From positions 95,914-159,913 of the forward strand of contig QEOQ01000256.1 in NCBI GenBank assembly GCA_010279815.1: a stretch of 64,000 nucleotides of DNA, written 5' to 3'. Shown here piece by piece: positions 36,464-46,599 of the stretch; the first letter of the stretch is position 1; each line of letters begins with the position of its first letter. The DNA comes from Brachionus plicatilis. Taxonomy: Eukaryota; Rotifera; Eurotatoria; Ploima; Brachionidae. The position numbers and the translations under genes were made by a program. The notes under the pieces are model-generated. The model was not told the DNA's origin and searched no databases. It worked only from the letters and a program-made list of their open reading frames with translations.

Positions 36464-37241
36464 TTAGAAGGACATATTTTTTGTAGTAAAATAACTATAT
36501 AATGTCGCATTTTGCATAATTGAAATCTTTAAAATAAAGTAATAGGATATAAAATAAAACTCAAATTTACCAAACAAAAAAGAGTTATTTATTTTTTCTC
36601 TTAATTCCAAAAAATCAGTTAAATTGAAATTTAATTTAACATGTCCATCATTCAAAAAGAAATTTATTTGATTTTCTAACTCAATGCATTCGAATTTCAA
36701 TAAATTTCTTTTACCAATCTTCAAATAAAGTATTAAAATTAAATATGAAGTAGAACAGTTTTCTTTAAATAAAATTTAGCTATTTGTCAAATTTAACACT
36801 AGTAAAACTATTTGAATAATAATTAATATTGTATCCAAATACCGGTTCGATTAATTAAACCAAGATAATTTTAAATAAAAATTTATTGAGTTAATTACCT
36901 GAACCCGATACGAAACCGGATATTTATGTTTTAAACGTGAATCTTCTAGTGAAATTATTTTATCAAAGTGAAGGCAAATATTAGCTTTTTATTTTTAAAA
37001 AAAAGACTGTTATTTATTTTTGTAATTTACTTTAAAATTGGAAAGTTTATACTCAATATTTTCATTGAAATATGTGGGTTCTTTTTGAAAAACCAGTTTT
37101 AAATAACATATGTCTTGGTCATTGTCAATATCAATTTTACAAAAACCTTTTTTTTGTAAATAAAACTGATCATCTTTAAATGACGAGTACACTTTTTCAC
37201 ATTCAATAAAGTCCATCCAAATGTTTTTAGAACGTGTCAAT
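36464..37241 (-). CDS. Unrecognised gene, two candidate exons
   Basis: Two good reading frames lie in order on the minus strand. The first (37241 down to about 37010) follows an acceptor-like TTTTTAG and reads TRSKNIWMDFIECEKVY... to KLSNFK, where AAAGTAAAT could be a donor. The second (about 36724 down to 36560) follows ATTTGAAG and encodes a charged, amphipathic stretch with FLELREKI, ending at TTTGGTAAATTTG, again a donor-like site. The amino-acid composition is less biased than the surrounding noise ORFs. I do not recognise a family. Nothing shows a start codon, the remaining exons or expression, and the roughly 300-bp intron would be longer than the 61-63-bp introns elsewhere in the window. 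Confidence 0.3.
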
Positions 37242-38152
37242 CTAAAAATTGTAAATAACTTTGAGGAAAATTCAAATAAAATTTTAATTTAAACAAAAAA
37301 AAAGAAAAACTTTTGTGAAAATTTTCCTCATTTAATAGCAAAGAAAACTTAAACTTAAGCTATTTTTAATTCTTACTAATCAAAAAAGTCCAAAATAATA
37401 CATTAAAAAATAAAATTTTATTATTTTTTAATTACTTTACCTTGAATTTTTAGATGATAGAATCTGGATATTTTAAAATTTGGTAAAATTTTATTTCTTA
37501 TTAAAAAATAAAGAAAAAACTAGAAAAAACACTTTGTTAAAAGTCTCTGTTAATTATTCTTGTTTTTCTAAATAAAATATAGTTTGAAATTTACGGAAGT
37601 AGCAGTAGATTTATCTGACAAAAAATTACAAAATCGCGTTTATATGTAAAATTTTTATTAAACTAGTTATGTTCGCTCTTTTCGCAAAGCCACAATATAT
37701 AGATTATGTCTTAAGAAATCTAAAGATTTGTGGGTTTTTGAAGAGGGTTCTTGGATGACGAATAAATTAAAATTTTACAAAAGTTTGAAGTTAGCTTCGT
37801 TTTTTTAGGTGTCCTTTGATTCCAAATCAAATAATGAATTAAGCTAATTAAATCCGCTTTTAAATGAGCAAAAATTTTTGGATGTAATTTTTAATGCTGT
37901 AATTTTCCAAATTTTTGGACTGATCACTTGATAAGATAATAAAATCTGACTTTTCACAGCATTTAATTCAAAATTAAATTTCTGAAATTTTTATGATTGT
38001 TTGAGTGGTATGAGATGTCGTGCCTCATTTACTCTATAAGTAGTGGATTTCCGCGCCACTCTACAAGCAAATTAAATTTTTAATTAAAAAAATTAAATAT
38101 TAATATTTTCATCTTAATATCCGAAAATTTCTTTACTAGAAAGCAAACTCTA
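37242..38152. other. AT-rich stretch, no gene seen
   Basis: 38005-38065 (TTTGAGTGGTATGAGATGTCGTGCCTC ... GGATTTCCGCGCCACTC) is less AT-rich and faintly tRNA-like, but lacks a convincing B box and cloverleaf, so it is not called. Confidence 0.5.
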
Positions 38153-38449
38153 TACCGTATCATTTTGCTGATTGGCGCAAATTTTCGTTTTTGGAGATGG
38201 TGTTGTCATTTCTTTAAAAATTTTTTTTTATAGGAAGGACCAATATTCAAAAAACAAGAATATGTTTTTTAGATAAATTAAAGTTAAAGAATTCAAAACT
38301 GAAGGGTGTTTGGTGGGGTGTTGATAAGGTTTTAATAAATTTAGAAAAAATTTTAAAAAATTTCATCTTATGACAGTTTAAAAGTTGTTGTTTTTTCAAA
38401 AAATTGGAGGTGTTGATTTTAGACATAATCTCAGCAAAAGGATACGGTA
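38153..38449. mobile_element. MITE with TACCGTATC...GATACGGTA ends
   Basis: TACCGTATCATTTTGCTGATT at the left and AATCTCAGCAAAAGGATACGGTA at the right are inverted repeats, with TA at each edge. The interior (293 bp) has no ORF. Same CCGTA-type terminus as the elements at 20254, 25412 and 31538. Confidence 0.75.
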
Positions 38450-40083
38450 ATTAAAGTCATCTATTTTTTATAGCTTTTTTTAATTAAAGCTAAATTTTTT
38501 TATTCGGATTAATCAATTCTTTGTTTTAGATAAATTTAAAAAAGCCAATGAGTTTTTTTTTTAAATTGAATAATAGATCAGTTTTTTAAAACAGATTTTC
38601 TTTTGAAAAAAGAATTAATTTAATCAAAACTTCTTTAAAAACTATAAAAACTAAATATGTAATGCCAAACATAGAATATTTAGATTTCAATAATAACATT
38701 GATAATAACATTGCAAAATTTACCCCCAAATATTTTTTTAAAAAATAAATTTGCAACATCGTACTTTTTCAATGTATTTTCAAAGTTGTATGTAAAATTG
38801 TTATAAAACACAATAGAACATACCAAATATAAATGCATTTTTTTCCTTTCAGAAACAGTAAATTATATTATTAATTTTTTTCTAATTTCTAGCCACAGCT
38901 ACATTTTAAATATGTTTTCAGATTTGACTTTTTCATTTTAGTTTTGCTGGTTCAAATATCTAATCAATTGGTGCTGTGAAATTCAAATATACATCAAAAA
39001 TATATAAAAATATTTCCTTTTTTGATAAGTTAAAATTAAATTAAATAAAATGGGTCAGGTGGGTAAGGTGAACCATAGTTCACTTATTATGAGAAAAATA
39101 CTTTTTCTCGGGTTAAGTGAACTATTTGTTCACTAAAAAAAAATTAAGGTAATATTGAAAAAAATAAGTAAAATGACATAATTTGAGAGGCATTGTGAAA
39201 TTTGGAACAAAAAACAAAAACAAAATATCAAAAATGCCAAAGCTCAAGTTCTGAATGAGCAAAACATGTTCTGTAAATTGAAGCACCTGGTACATCCTTT
39301 GTACCATCAATCTAATGGCTCTGCAATATATCTGCAAAATTCAAAACCTGATGAATTTTAGTAAAAAACAATATATAAAAAACACTAGTGATTTAAGTTT
39401 GATCGACTAAAACGTCAATTGTAACAACAAGTACATACTCTGTAACACCACATAAAATCAAAATAAAAATCCAAAATGAAGAAAATAGAAAAATTATAGA
39501 AAAATACAATTTTTATTTTAAAAAATGCAAAAAAAAATGTTTGTAAATGAAATTTATTAAATTTTTAGCATTCAATCTTCTACCGTATGCCCTTGCGAAT
39601 AAGTGCCCCCAAAACTCTGTTGTATAGTAATAAGAAAATAATATGTGCTTCGTTTTTTTATATTTGCTTTTCATTTTTTTTTTCAGTTCTATATTTAAAT
39701 AATGTATACAATCATAGCTTCATTCGAACGATTTGGCGAATAAAATTAATTTTTTTGTAAACTTGCCTTATTAAAAAATAAATTTTTATAGATAAAGTCC
39801 TAACTAAAAATTCTGATTATGATTTCAAATTCTTATTTACTTTCTCATTGGTTAAGAGAACTTGAAAATTAGAAAAATGAAAAAAATTCAAGTTAAATTT
39901 GTTAACTAACAGCCAAAAATCTATTGAGTCTGCTTATTTTACACATAAAGCTTTAAAACATTATTATTATTTAAAAGATTTCAATAGAAAATATAAAATA
40001 TTTTTTGAGTCTAGAATATTTTTTTTTCTTGAATTTTTTTCAAAAAAAATCAAAAAGGTGGTTTTAAAGAAATGTTTTTCAAG
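38450..40083. other. AT-rich stretch, scattered repeat ends
   Basis: No gene seen. 39068-39140 holds a local inverted repeat (GTGAACCATAGTTCAC, then AGTGAACTATTTGTTCAC). 39583-39625 (TACCGTATGCCCTTGCGAATAAGTGCCCCC) looks like a solo CCGTA-type end without a partner. Confidence 0.5.
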
Positions 40084-41013
40084 CGAGTATGGGCGCCACT
40101 TGTCTCACACATCCATTAGACACAATTAAAGTTCAATTGCAAACTCAAAAAAAACTAAAACATGGATTCGGTATTCTACGAGATTTTGAATTCGGCAATT
40201 AAATATCAAACAATTTTAAATTGAAGGAATGGCAATGAAAATTATAAAAACAACGGAATGAATCCTTATATAATGGAATGTCTGCTGCTTTATTAAGACA
40301 AGCAACTTACTCGACAAATAGATTTGCCTTTTATGAATGGGCTAAAGAAATTTTAGTAGAAATCGAGACTAAAAAAGGCAATGATATAAACAAATACAAT
40401 TACCTCTTTATCAAAAAATGATTATTGAAGGACTAGGCGGTGGAATAGGGAGTATAGTCGGTAATTTTTAAGAAGCTTAAAATTTTGTTTTAAATTTTTA
40501 GTAAAAAAAATTATTTTAAAGGAAGCCTTGGTGATTTAATTAACGTGAGAATGCAAAACGACTCAAAATTACCTTTAAAAAAAAGAGGAAACTATAAAAA
40601 TTGCCTTGAAGCTTTGTATAGAATAACTAAAATTGAAGGTTTTACGACATTATACACAGGTTTTCACATGTCGGCTGTACGTGGTGTTTTAGTAACTGTT
40701 GGTCAATTAGCCTTTTATGATGAGATTAAAACAATACTTATTAAAACTCCCTTTCTAATGATTCTTTATCAACTCACTTTATGGCTAGTATGTGTGCAAG
40801 TTTTATTTCCACACTTATTAAAATGCCTGTTGATGTTATAAAAACTTTGTTAATGGATGCCAAACCTCGTGAGCTTAACGGAATATTACACACTTCTCGG
40901 AAATTCTTAAATATGATAAACTAGGCTTATTTAAGGATATTGGCCCGTTACATTTCGTTATTGTTCGTTTAGGACCTTTTACAATTATGTCATTTGTTTT
41001 TTATGAAAATTAA
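40084..41013 (+). pseudogene. Mitochondrial dicarboxylate carrier (SLC25A10-like) pseudogene
   Basis: Carrier signatures occur in the right order but in changing frames. First repeat: GATCLTHPLDTIKVQLQTQ (40092 onward; the Px[D]xx[K] motif as HPLDTIK) then LYNGMSAALLRQATYSTNRF. Second: LYQKMIIEGLGGGIGSIVG, then after a 61-bp GT-AG intron (40461-40521) GSLGDLINVRMQNDSKLPL and SAVRGVLVTVGQLAFYDEIK. Third: IKMPVDVIKTLLMDAKPREL, LGLFKDIGPLHFVIVRLGP, ending FVFYEN-stop at 41011-41013. RMQNDSKLP is typical of the dicarboxylate carrier, which exchanges malate/succinate for phosphate across the inner mitochondrial membrane. Several indels and stops break it near 40200, 40260, 40790 and 40890. The first exon with the start codon is not found. 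The retained intron argues for a duplicated gene rather than a retrocopy. Poor assembly quality is the alternative explanation. Confidence 0.8.
40461..40521 (+). other. 61-bp GT-AG intron in the SLC25A10 relic
   Basis: GTAATTTTTAAG at the 5' edge and ATTATTTTAAAG at the 3' edge. Joining the flanks gives ...SIVG-GSLGD..., exactly as expected for the carrier family. Confidence 0.8.
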
Positions 41014-41382
41014 AAGTTTTCAACATTGTTTTTTCAAATATAAAATTTAAAAGCTACTTCCTTTTAAATTTTATTAATAGTACAAAATTTGGTATTCCGC
41101 AAAACACTGACCTTTCTAAAAATCACAATTTACTGTCTCTTCAATTTCCAAGTAAATGGAAGAAAAAAATTTAACCTTTCATTACTTATAAAAACATCTT
41201 TCTGTACACCAATTTTTTATTTACTTTCAAAAACCTCTTCCTTTTAAAAAGGCATGTAATCATTAATTATGTTATTAATATTGAAATAAATAACAAAATT
41301 ACTGAACTAAGGAACAAATGTATTTTTTTATTTCTATTATAATAAAAAAAGTACATAAATAAAAAAAGTAATATAATATATA

Positions 41383-41930
41383 TCAAATTAGAACAAAAAT
41401 AATTAAACATAGACAAAAAAAATATTCAATTTCCTTTTTTACTGGTTTACCTCGTTTTTTTTTAAACTTGGGGCTGTGGAGTAACGATTGGGGTCCTTTA
41501 AAGACGAATTTTTTTGATATTGGCTCTTGTACAGGTGGATCGTCCGAATCTGATTCTTCATATACACTGATACCCAAATCATTTACATTTTGAGTTTCAT
41601 TTGGCTGACGAGTTAAGGCATTGGTTGTAGCTTTAGGGCGACCTGGACGGCGCTTTCTTTCAAGTGGAATGTTCATTATCGGCAAAAGTCATAGCTAGAT
41701 ATCCTTGAGCTGATTCTAAGTTACGAAAACTACAGAAAGGGAGGTAAACTTTTCCCTTTCCCTTATTTTTTTTCACTTGTTCTGGTTCAATGGAGTCATC
41801 TTGGCTTAAGTTGTTAGGGATTTCTTTGATAAAGGACATTTTTTGAATAGGAAATATTGTCTTGCTCAATAATTTCCATTATGTATAACACCTTTAAACT
41901 CATCTTGTCGGAATCAGCTTTAGAAAGTCT
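41383..41930 (-). pseudogene. AT-hook tail protein, frameshifted
   Basis: Minus-strand reading starts near 41930 after an acceptor-like TTTTAG. One frame (to about 41660) holds KGKGKVYLPFCSFRNLESAQGY, like the 'sF..lesA' block of Mutator/FLYWCH-type proteins. At about 41665 the frame shifts and continues as ERKRRPGRPKATTNALTRQ, a canonical AT-hook (RRPGRPK). An acidic segment (YEESDSDDPP) and a second basic segment (KKKRGKPVKK) follow before the stop at 41383-41385. The order, DNA-interacting domain then AT-hook tail, suggests the C-terminal part of a transposase-derived protein. The break means it is probably not functional unless an intron covers it. Similar AT-hook tails are at 12312, 20675 and 27865. 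Confidence 0.45.
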
Positions 41931-42256
41931 AAAATTAATTAATTAAATTAAGTTTATTTTAAGATATATATTTGTTTCAATTAGATCAAATTAGCTTTCA
42001 AAGAAATAAAATAGTTACTAACTAAATCATATTAGACATTATTTAATTTAATTGTACTAACAAAAAATAATTGACACTAACATCAGTATTTTTGTTCTAG
42101 AAAATATAATTTTTGTTTTTTTAAAATATTATACGCATTTTAAATATATTCTTTAATTAAATATTTAAATTTTGTTAATAAAATGCTTTTATTAAAAAAT
42201 AGATAAAAAAATGAGTCAATTTAAGTCTTTTTTATTTGAATTTTAAACAAAAGAAA

Positions 42257-42556
42257 CTAGACTTGCTTGTTGGTCTGATTGATATTCGAAGCAGCTGAAA
42301 TTTGTTGTTTTGATAAAAAACCATATGATACCATTGCAATACAGGATCCAACAAGTGTGTGACTGTACAGCCACATATTATATTTTCTTGCTACTAGCAT
42401 ACCATTAATTGCTCCAGTGGCCGTTGCCGAAAAAAAAAACGCTGTATTAGGCAAAACATTTTGTGGTAAATGTTCTTTTAACATCAAAAAACCGGCCGAA
42501 GAAAGAATGGACATGCAGATCGTTTTTCTAAAACTTGATGTGATAATTTTATCCAT
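42257..42556 (-). CDS. Small membrane protein, 99 residues, family not recognised
   Basis: From the ATG at 42554-42556 (an upstream extension would need a TTG start) the frame gives 99 residues ending at TAA 42257-42259. Three hydrophobic stretches are visible: about residues 15-27 (ICMSILSSAGFLML), 37-53 (LPNTAFFFSATATGAIN) and 63-82 (LYSHTLVGSCIAMVSYGFLS). Small residues (G, A, S) sit within the helices, and the tail is polar (QQISAASNINQTNKQ). Codon use and composition look real compared with the noise ORFs nearby. The size and pattern recall small mitochondrial or endomembrane proteins such as the TMEM141 type, but I see no diagnostic motif and give no name. It stands alone in AT-rich DNA. 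Confidence 0.55.
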   Translation of the reverse strand: MDKIITSSFRKTICMSILSSAGFLMLKEHLPQNVLPNTAFFFSATATGAINGMLVARKYNMWLYSHTLVGSCIAMVSYGFLSKQQISAASNINQTNKQV

Positions 42557-42599
42557 ATTTGGCTCCGTAAGTTTCAACGCTTAGGGCGAAAGCTTCATA

Positions 42600-43480
42600 A
42601 TATAATAGAATAAATTTCATTTTACTTTTCTCATTATTTAAAATTTGTTTGATTTTTTAAAATTTTCAAATTATGATGTGTCGATTTTTTTTTCTAGTGA
42701 CGAAAGAGGTTTCAAATTTGAAAAAATCAAACAAATCTTACTTACTAAAAAAATTTATAAAATTAAAAAAAATTCAAATTTTTTTTTAATTTTGTCTTCA
42801 TATTTATTTATAATGAAAATATTATTTCTATTTATAAAAAAGTGAATTATTTAATTATAAGTTAATTATAAATTTAGATCAAATATTTTTTAGAATTTTT
42901 TATTTTAGCTCAAATCAAGTTTGTTTCATTGTCAGAGTGAAAAAATTAATTTTAATTCATGTCACTTTATTAATTCATTTTTTTTGAGTGGATGCAATTA
43001 GCGAGCAAAATGGTAACCCATGTTAATTCGACTTAATTTTCAATTTTAAGATGTTTGAGCTATAGTTACGGTTGACCTTACACTTTCATAAGAATCACTG
43101 TATGGATAAAATTATCATATCAAGTTATAGCATAACGATGTGCTTGTCTATCCAAAAGAACAAATACCACAAAATTGTCTCAATAAATATTTAGTAAGAT
43201 AAATAAAATTCTTTTTTCAAAATAAATCTTTCTGATCTTAATTACAAAAAGAAATGTCCAAAATTAATTATTTTAAAAATGGTTTGAAGCTGAATGATGT
43301 AATTATAGATTTTTTTTTAAAACTTTTATCTAATTTATGAAGTCATTATAAATGTGCCACTATTTACTCTTTAGTATCAAACAAAATCCTAACAAATCTT
43401 ACTTACTTAAAAAATTTATAAAATTAAATCAGAAGAGAAAAATATTGAATAAGTAATTTTAACTAAAATAAAACGAAAAA
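42600..43480. other. AT-rich stretch, no feature seen
   Basis: The 66-codon ORF at 42645-42845 is Phe/Lys/Ile-rich noise. No paired repeats were recognised. Confidence 0.5.
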
Positions 43481-43579
43481 TATTTATATTAATAAAAGGA
43501 AATATGAAATGATCAAAAAATATTCTGAAACTGATTCAGAAAATTCAGAAATATTAGACCAGCTTTCGAAGAAAAACCA

Positions 43580-43999
43580 TTCTCAAGAAATTCAAATGTA
43601 TAATAAAATATGAATTGTATTTTGCACTTATTAAAATATTTAATGAAAGGATAAAATTAATGGAAACGAATGAAAATTTACGTGAAAAAGGCCAGGAATA
43701 AAATAAAGAAAAGTATTTTAAAAAAAACATTGCAGATTATGTTATAAAAAATGTATTAAAATTTTTTAAAAGAGAAAATCTGGTCGATAAACTCAGCAAG
43801 TGTGAAGCAGTGAAAGCTCAACTGGAGGCTGAAGTGTAAGATAAAAATAATATTTAATAATCAAATAAATTTTTTTTTTAAATATTAAAGGCTAATTCAA
43901 AATGAAAAATTAAATTAATATTTAATTTTTTTTAAGTGAAAAAATGGCTAAAAATTTCAGCAGCTCTGATGCAAGGAAAAATGATCTAGAAGTTGAGTG
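43580..43999 (+). pseudogene. Coiled-coil protein exons, one in-frame stop
   Basis: A continuous frame reads ALIKIFNERIKLMETNENLR, then a stop near 43698, then IADYVIKNVLKFFKRENL and KLSKCEAVKAQLEAEV. At 43836 a GTAAG donor opens a 101-bp intron closed by TTTTTTTTAAG at 43936. The next exon continues in frame as EKMAKNFSSSDARKNDLEVEW up to another GTAAG donor at 44000. Charged heptad-like spacing suggests a coiled coil. Upstream at 43508 a short frame (KKYSETDSENSEILDQ) may be an earlier exon. The family is not recognised. It lies beside a CACTA-like transposase relic and two further coiled-coil scraps on the opposite strand, so it may be a transposon accessory protein. Confidence 0.4.
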
Positions 44000-44019
44000 G
44001 TAAGATTACGAATGTTCAT

Positions 44020-44050
44020 GGGTTAGGGTTAGGGTTACTCACCCTAACCC
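44020..44050. repeat. Interstitial telomere-like repeat in a hairpin
   Basis: Three copies of GGGTTA (44020-44037) are followed after TTACTCA by the complementary CCCTAACCC (44042-44050), making a small telomere-like palindrome in the middle of the sequence. Confidence 0.75.
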
Positions 44051-44177
44051 GCCCGTTTAAAGGTTGCCCGGCTAATGCGGACACGGTCATGGTTTCTGAA
44101 AATTTTGGCAGGTAAAGTGTCCGCTTGTACGGATATAAACACTAATTGATTATATTTGCAAAATCACGTTTAAAATG

Positions 44178-44240
44178 TTTTGGCAAAATGTTATTTATTA
44201 TACATTTTTATATTTTTGCCTTTTACATTTTTTTTTTAGA
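44178..44240 (+). repeat. Solo end of the GGCAAAATGTTATTTATTGTACA family
   Basis: TTTGGCAAAATGTTATTTATTATACATTTTTATATTTTT matches both ends of the palindromic element at 10428-11217. No partner is seen within several kilobases. Confidence 0.65.
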
Positions 44241-44278
44241 TGATGGAGATACAAAATCAATGAAATTTTAATAGAATT

Positions 44279-44526
44279 TTAATTTTTGATATTACTTAAA
44301 GTATTTTTAAGATCTTGGATTGTCTCTTCAAGCTTTTTATTTTAATCCTCAAGTTCTTCATTTCTAGATCTCAATATTTGAACAGTTTCAAACAATTCAA
44401 ATGATTTTTCTTTCAAGGTTTCATCATGATGTTGACTTTCTGAAGTTGCTCTCATTTCCCTCTTTTTTTTTAACTTCAGGAACAATTTCGCTTCCTTGTT
44501 ATACTACGTTTAATATGTCCTGACAT
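44279..44526 (-). pseudogene. Coiled-coil ORF remnant
   Basis: From ATG 44524-44526 the frame starts SGHIKRSITRKRN and breaks after about 15 codons. It continues in another frame through ATSESQHHDETLKEKSFEL and ETVQILRSRNEELED, an in-frame stop, then KKLEETIQDLKNTLSNIKN to a stop at 44279. Leu spacing in the second half fits a coiled coil. No family recognised. It is oriented like the CACTA-type transposase at 45.4-46.6 kb and may be a companion gene of that element. Confidence 0.35.
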
Positions 44527-45039
44527 TTTTTTTTGGACACTTTTAAAAAATAAAAGGAAAATAAAAATTATTTGGTCAAAAAATAATATCTCTAATTATT
44601 CCATTAAATAGTTAGGAAAAAATATTTCATTGGTATTTAATAAAAAAATTAATTAAAATAACAAATTAAAAATACCTAAACATTTAATTAAGCCTGAATA
44701 AATTCTTTATACAAAAGAAATTTAATATTCTTCACATTCGTTAATTTTCCCGTTATTTGAGTGTAATGCAAAAATTGACATAATGGAAAAAAATTTTTTT
44801 CTTAGATCCAAAATACTAATGCAAAATCTTCGATTTTTGTAATCTGAATTTTTGACTTTGGCATTAAATTTTTTCCAACGTTATTTGTAATTAAAGAATC
44901 ACTAAAATTCGATAAATTTTTTTTTTTAATAATTGTTTTTTCCCATACCTTAGTTTAAAACTGCATATAATCTAATTTTGATATTTAACTAAAGCCTAAG
45001 ATCTGAATCAAAAATAAAAAATAAGTAAAAATTTTTACT

Positions 45040-45288
45040 TTTCTTTTGTTGAAGATGAAGATATTGAAGTTGTTGACTCACATTCTGATGGATCACCGTC
45101 AGATTCACTAAAAGAAAAGATCATTTCTAACCTGATAAATTTTTTTTGTTTTTTTTTTTTAATTTTCCTTGTAAAGTTTTATATGTTCTTTCATTAATTT
45201 TTTCTTTACTTTCCATTAAATATATCTTTTGATTTTCCAATATTTTATTGCTTTGATGCTTCTTAGATAATTTAGATTTTGAAATCAT
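45040..45288 (-). pseudogene. Basic/acidic ORF remnant near the CACTA-like element
   Basis: ATG 45286-45288 opens SKSKLSKKHQSNKILENQK... through a Lys-rich run. A possible splice or break near 45130 leads to an acidic Ser/Asp/Glu segment (ESDGDPSECESTTSISSSS). No domain recognised. It shares strand and spacing with the coiled-coil scrap at 44279-44526. Confidence 0.3.
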
Positions 45289-45367
45289 AATTTACTCAAA
45301 CTATTTTATTTATTATGAAATTCTAAAAAAATTTATTTGCATAAAAATAAATTAATTTTATTTCTAG

Positions 45368-46571
45368 TTATTTTATAAAATTAATTAAAAAATGATTTGA
45401 AGAAAAATGATTTAAAATCAAAGCATTTTCACTGTGTTCGGTACAAAAAATTGTTTTAATGTCTTGAAAATCAGTGATCTGAAAATAATCATTCGATTCC
45501 ACAGAAAAAAAGAAATGACTTTTAATTGATTGACTTTTTGAATAATATGGATTATCATTTTCAATCATTTTTTTCCATATAATAAAAGCTTGTTCATCGA
45601 ATTTGAATACATAAACAATTTGCCATATTCTTTTCCTTTTTTAATAAACCTGTTACAAAAACGATTTTTTGAAATAGAAATCGTCAAATGAAATGGTCCA
45701 ACACTAAGTTTTTCAAAAAAAATTTTTTTTTCCATTTTGTCCTTGAAATAAAAAGAAAATATTTTTTTGACATATTTTTCGTTCAAACTGAGATCTAAAA
45801 AAATTTTTTTAAAAAATTTGATTTCCGTACCAGAGACACTAAAATTTTTATAATTAGAAGATTTAAGCGCGATGTTTTTGCCTTCATAGTTAAAAACCTG
45901 TTGATGGCCATTTTTGTATTGTAAAAAGTGCCCTTTTTGTTTGCATTTGATGCACCCAAAATAACCATTTGAGGAAATAGTGTTTAAAATAAGGGATCTT
46001 GCGGGCTTGTCATTTAAAAGGGAAATATTCCAAAAGTTACAAAAAATCTATAAATCTGATTGCCTATTCTTGTGCCTAATTCAAGCATTTTTAAATCTGT
46101 TATAATGGGCTCTAAAAATTCATCAAGCCTTTCAGGCTTTCCATCTGATACAAGTAATCCATATTAAAAATTTTCATTTACTTTATACAAAAAAATTGTA
46201 CCTACCTGCTATAAGAATGTTGTCAATATAAAATCTATATTGAATAAGAATTTCATTAATTGATAAATAGACGGGCCAAATTAACTTTAAGTGCCGTTTG
46301 TGATATTTTCCCAGCATAAAAAAAGGGTTAATAAAGAAATATTTAAAAACTCAATTTTTTCTGAGTCATTAATAAAATTTTTTTGCTCGATGTCCAAAAA
46401 ATCAAATAACGTACAATTGTCGGATTGAGATTTGCTTGAATTTTCAAATTCAAAATAGAAATTGCCAAAATCAAACGATCCTTCCGAATTTGGAATATTA
46501 TCATTTTTGTTTGTTGAAGCTTTTTGTAAACCAAATTTGAAATTACTACAAATTTTGTTGAATTGTTGCAA
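45368..46571 (-). pseudogene. CACTA/TNP2-like transposase relic
   Basis: Read from 46571 downward in shifting frames. An N-terminal segment (LQQFNKICSNFKFGLQK, later SLLTLFLCWENI) leads to IWPVYLSINEILIQYRF and DNILIAG, then a 61-bp GT-AG intron (46145-46205), then GKPERLDEFLEPIITDLKML, LNDKPARSLILNTISSNGY and FGCIKCKQKGHF, continuing to a C-terminal part with the frames stopping at 45565 and 45368. The succession 'lWP.ylsiNELP', 'KP....FL.P...EL', 'DaPAR...l....hnGyfgC..C' is the diagnostic set of animal TNP2/CACTA-type (Transposase_21-like) proteins, which cut and paste CACTA elements. Several frameshifts mean it is inactive. I did not find CACTA-type termini. The coiled-coil scraps at 43.6-45.3 kb could be the companion protein genes. 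Confidence 0.6.
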
Positions 46572-46599
46572 AATATTTTCCTTTTTTCTCTTGAATAAA

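Noticed and set aside
38003..38066. tRNA- or SINE-like patch
   Set aside because: A box-like TTTGAGTGGTATGAG is present but there is no proper B box or cloverleaf; it is too weak to call.
39583..39625. TACCGTATGCCC end resembling a CCGTA-type transposon
   Set aside because: No inverted partner was found within reach, so no element can be drawn.
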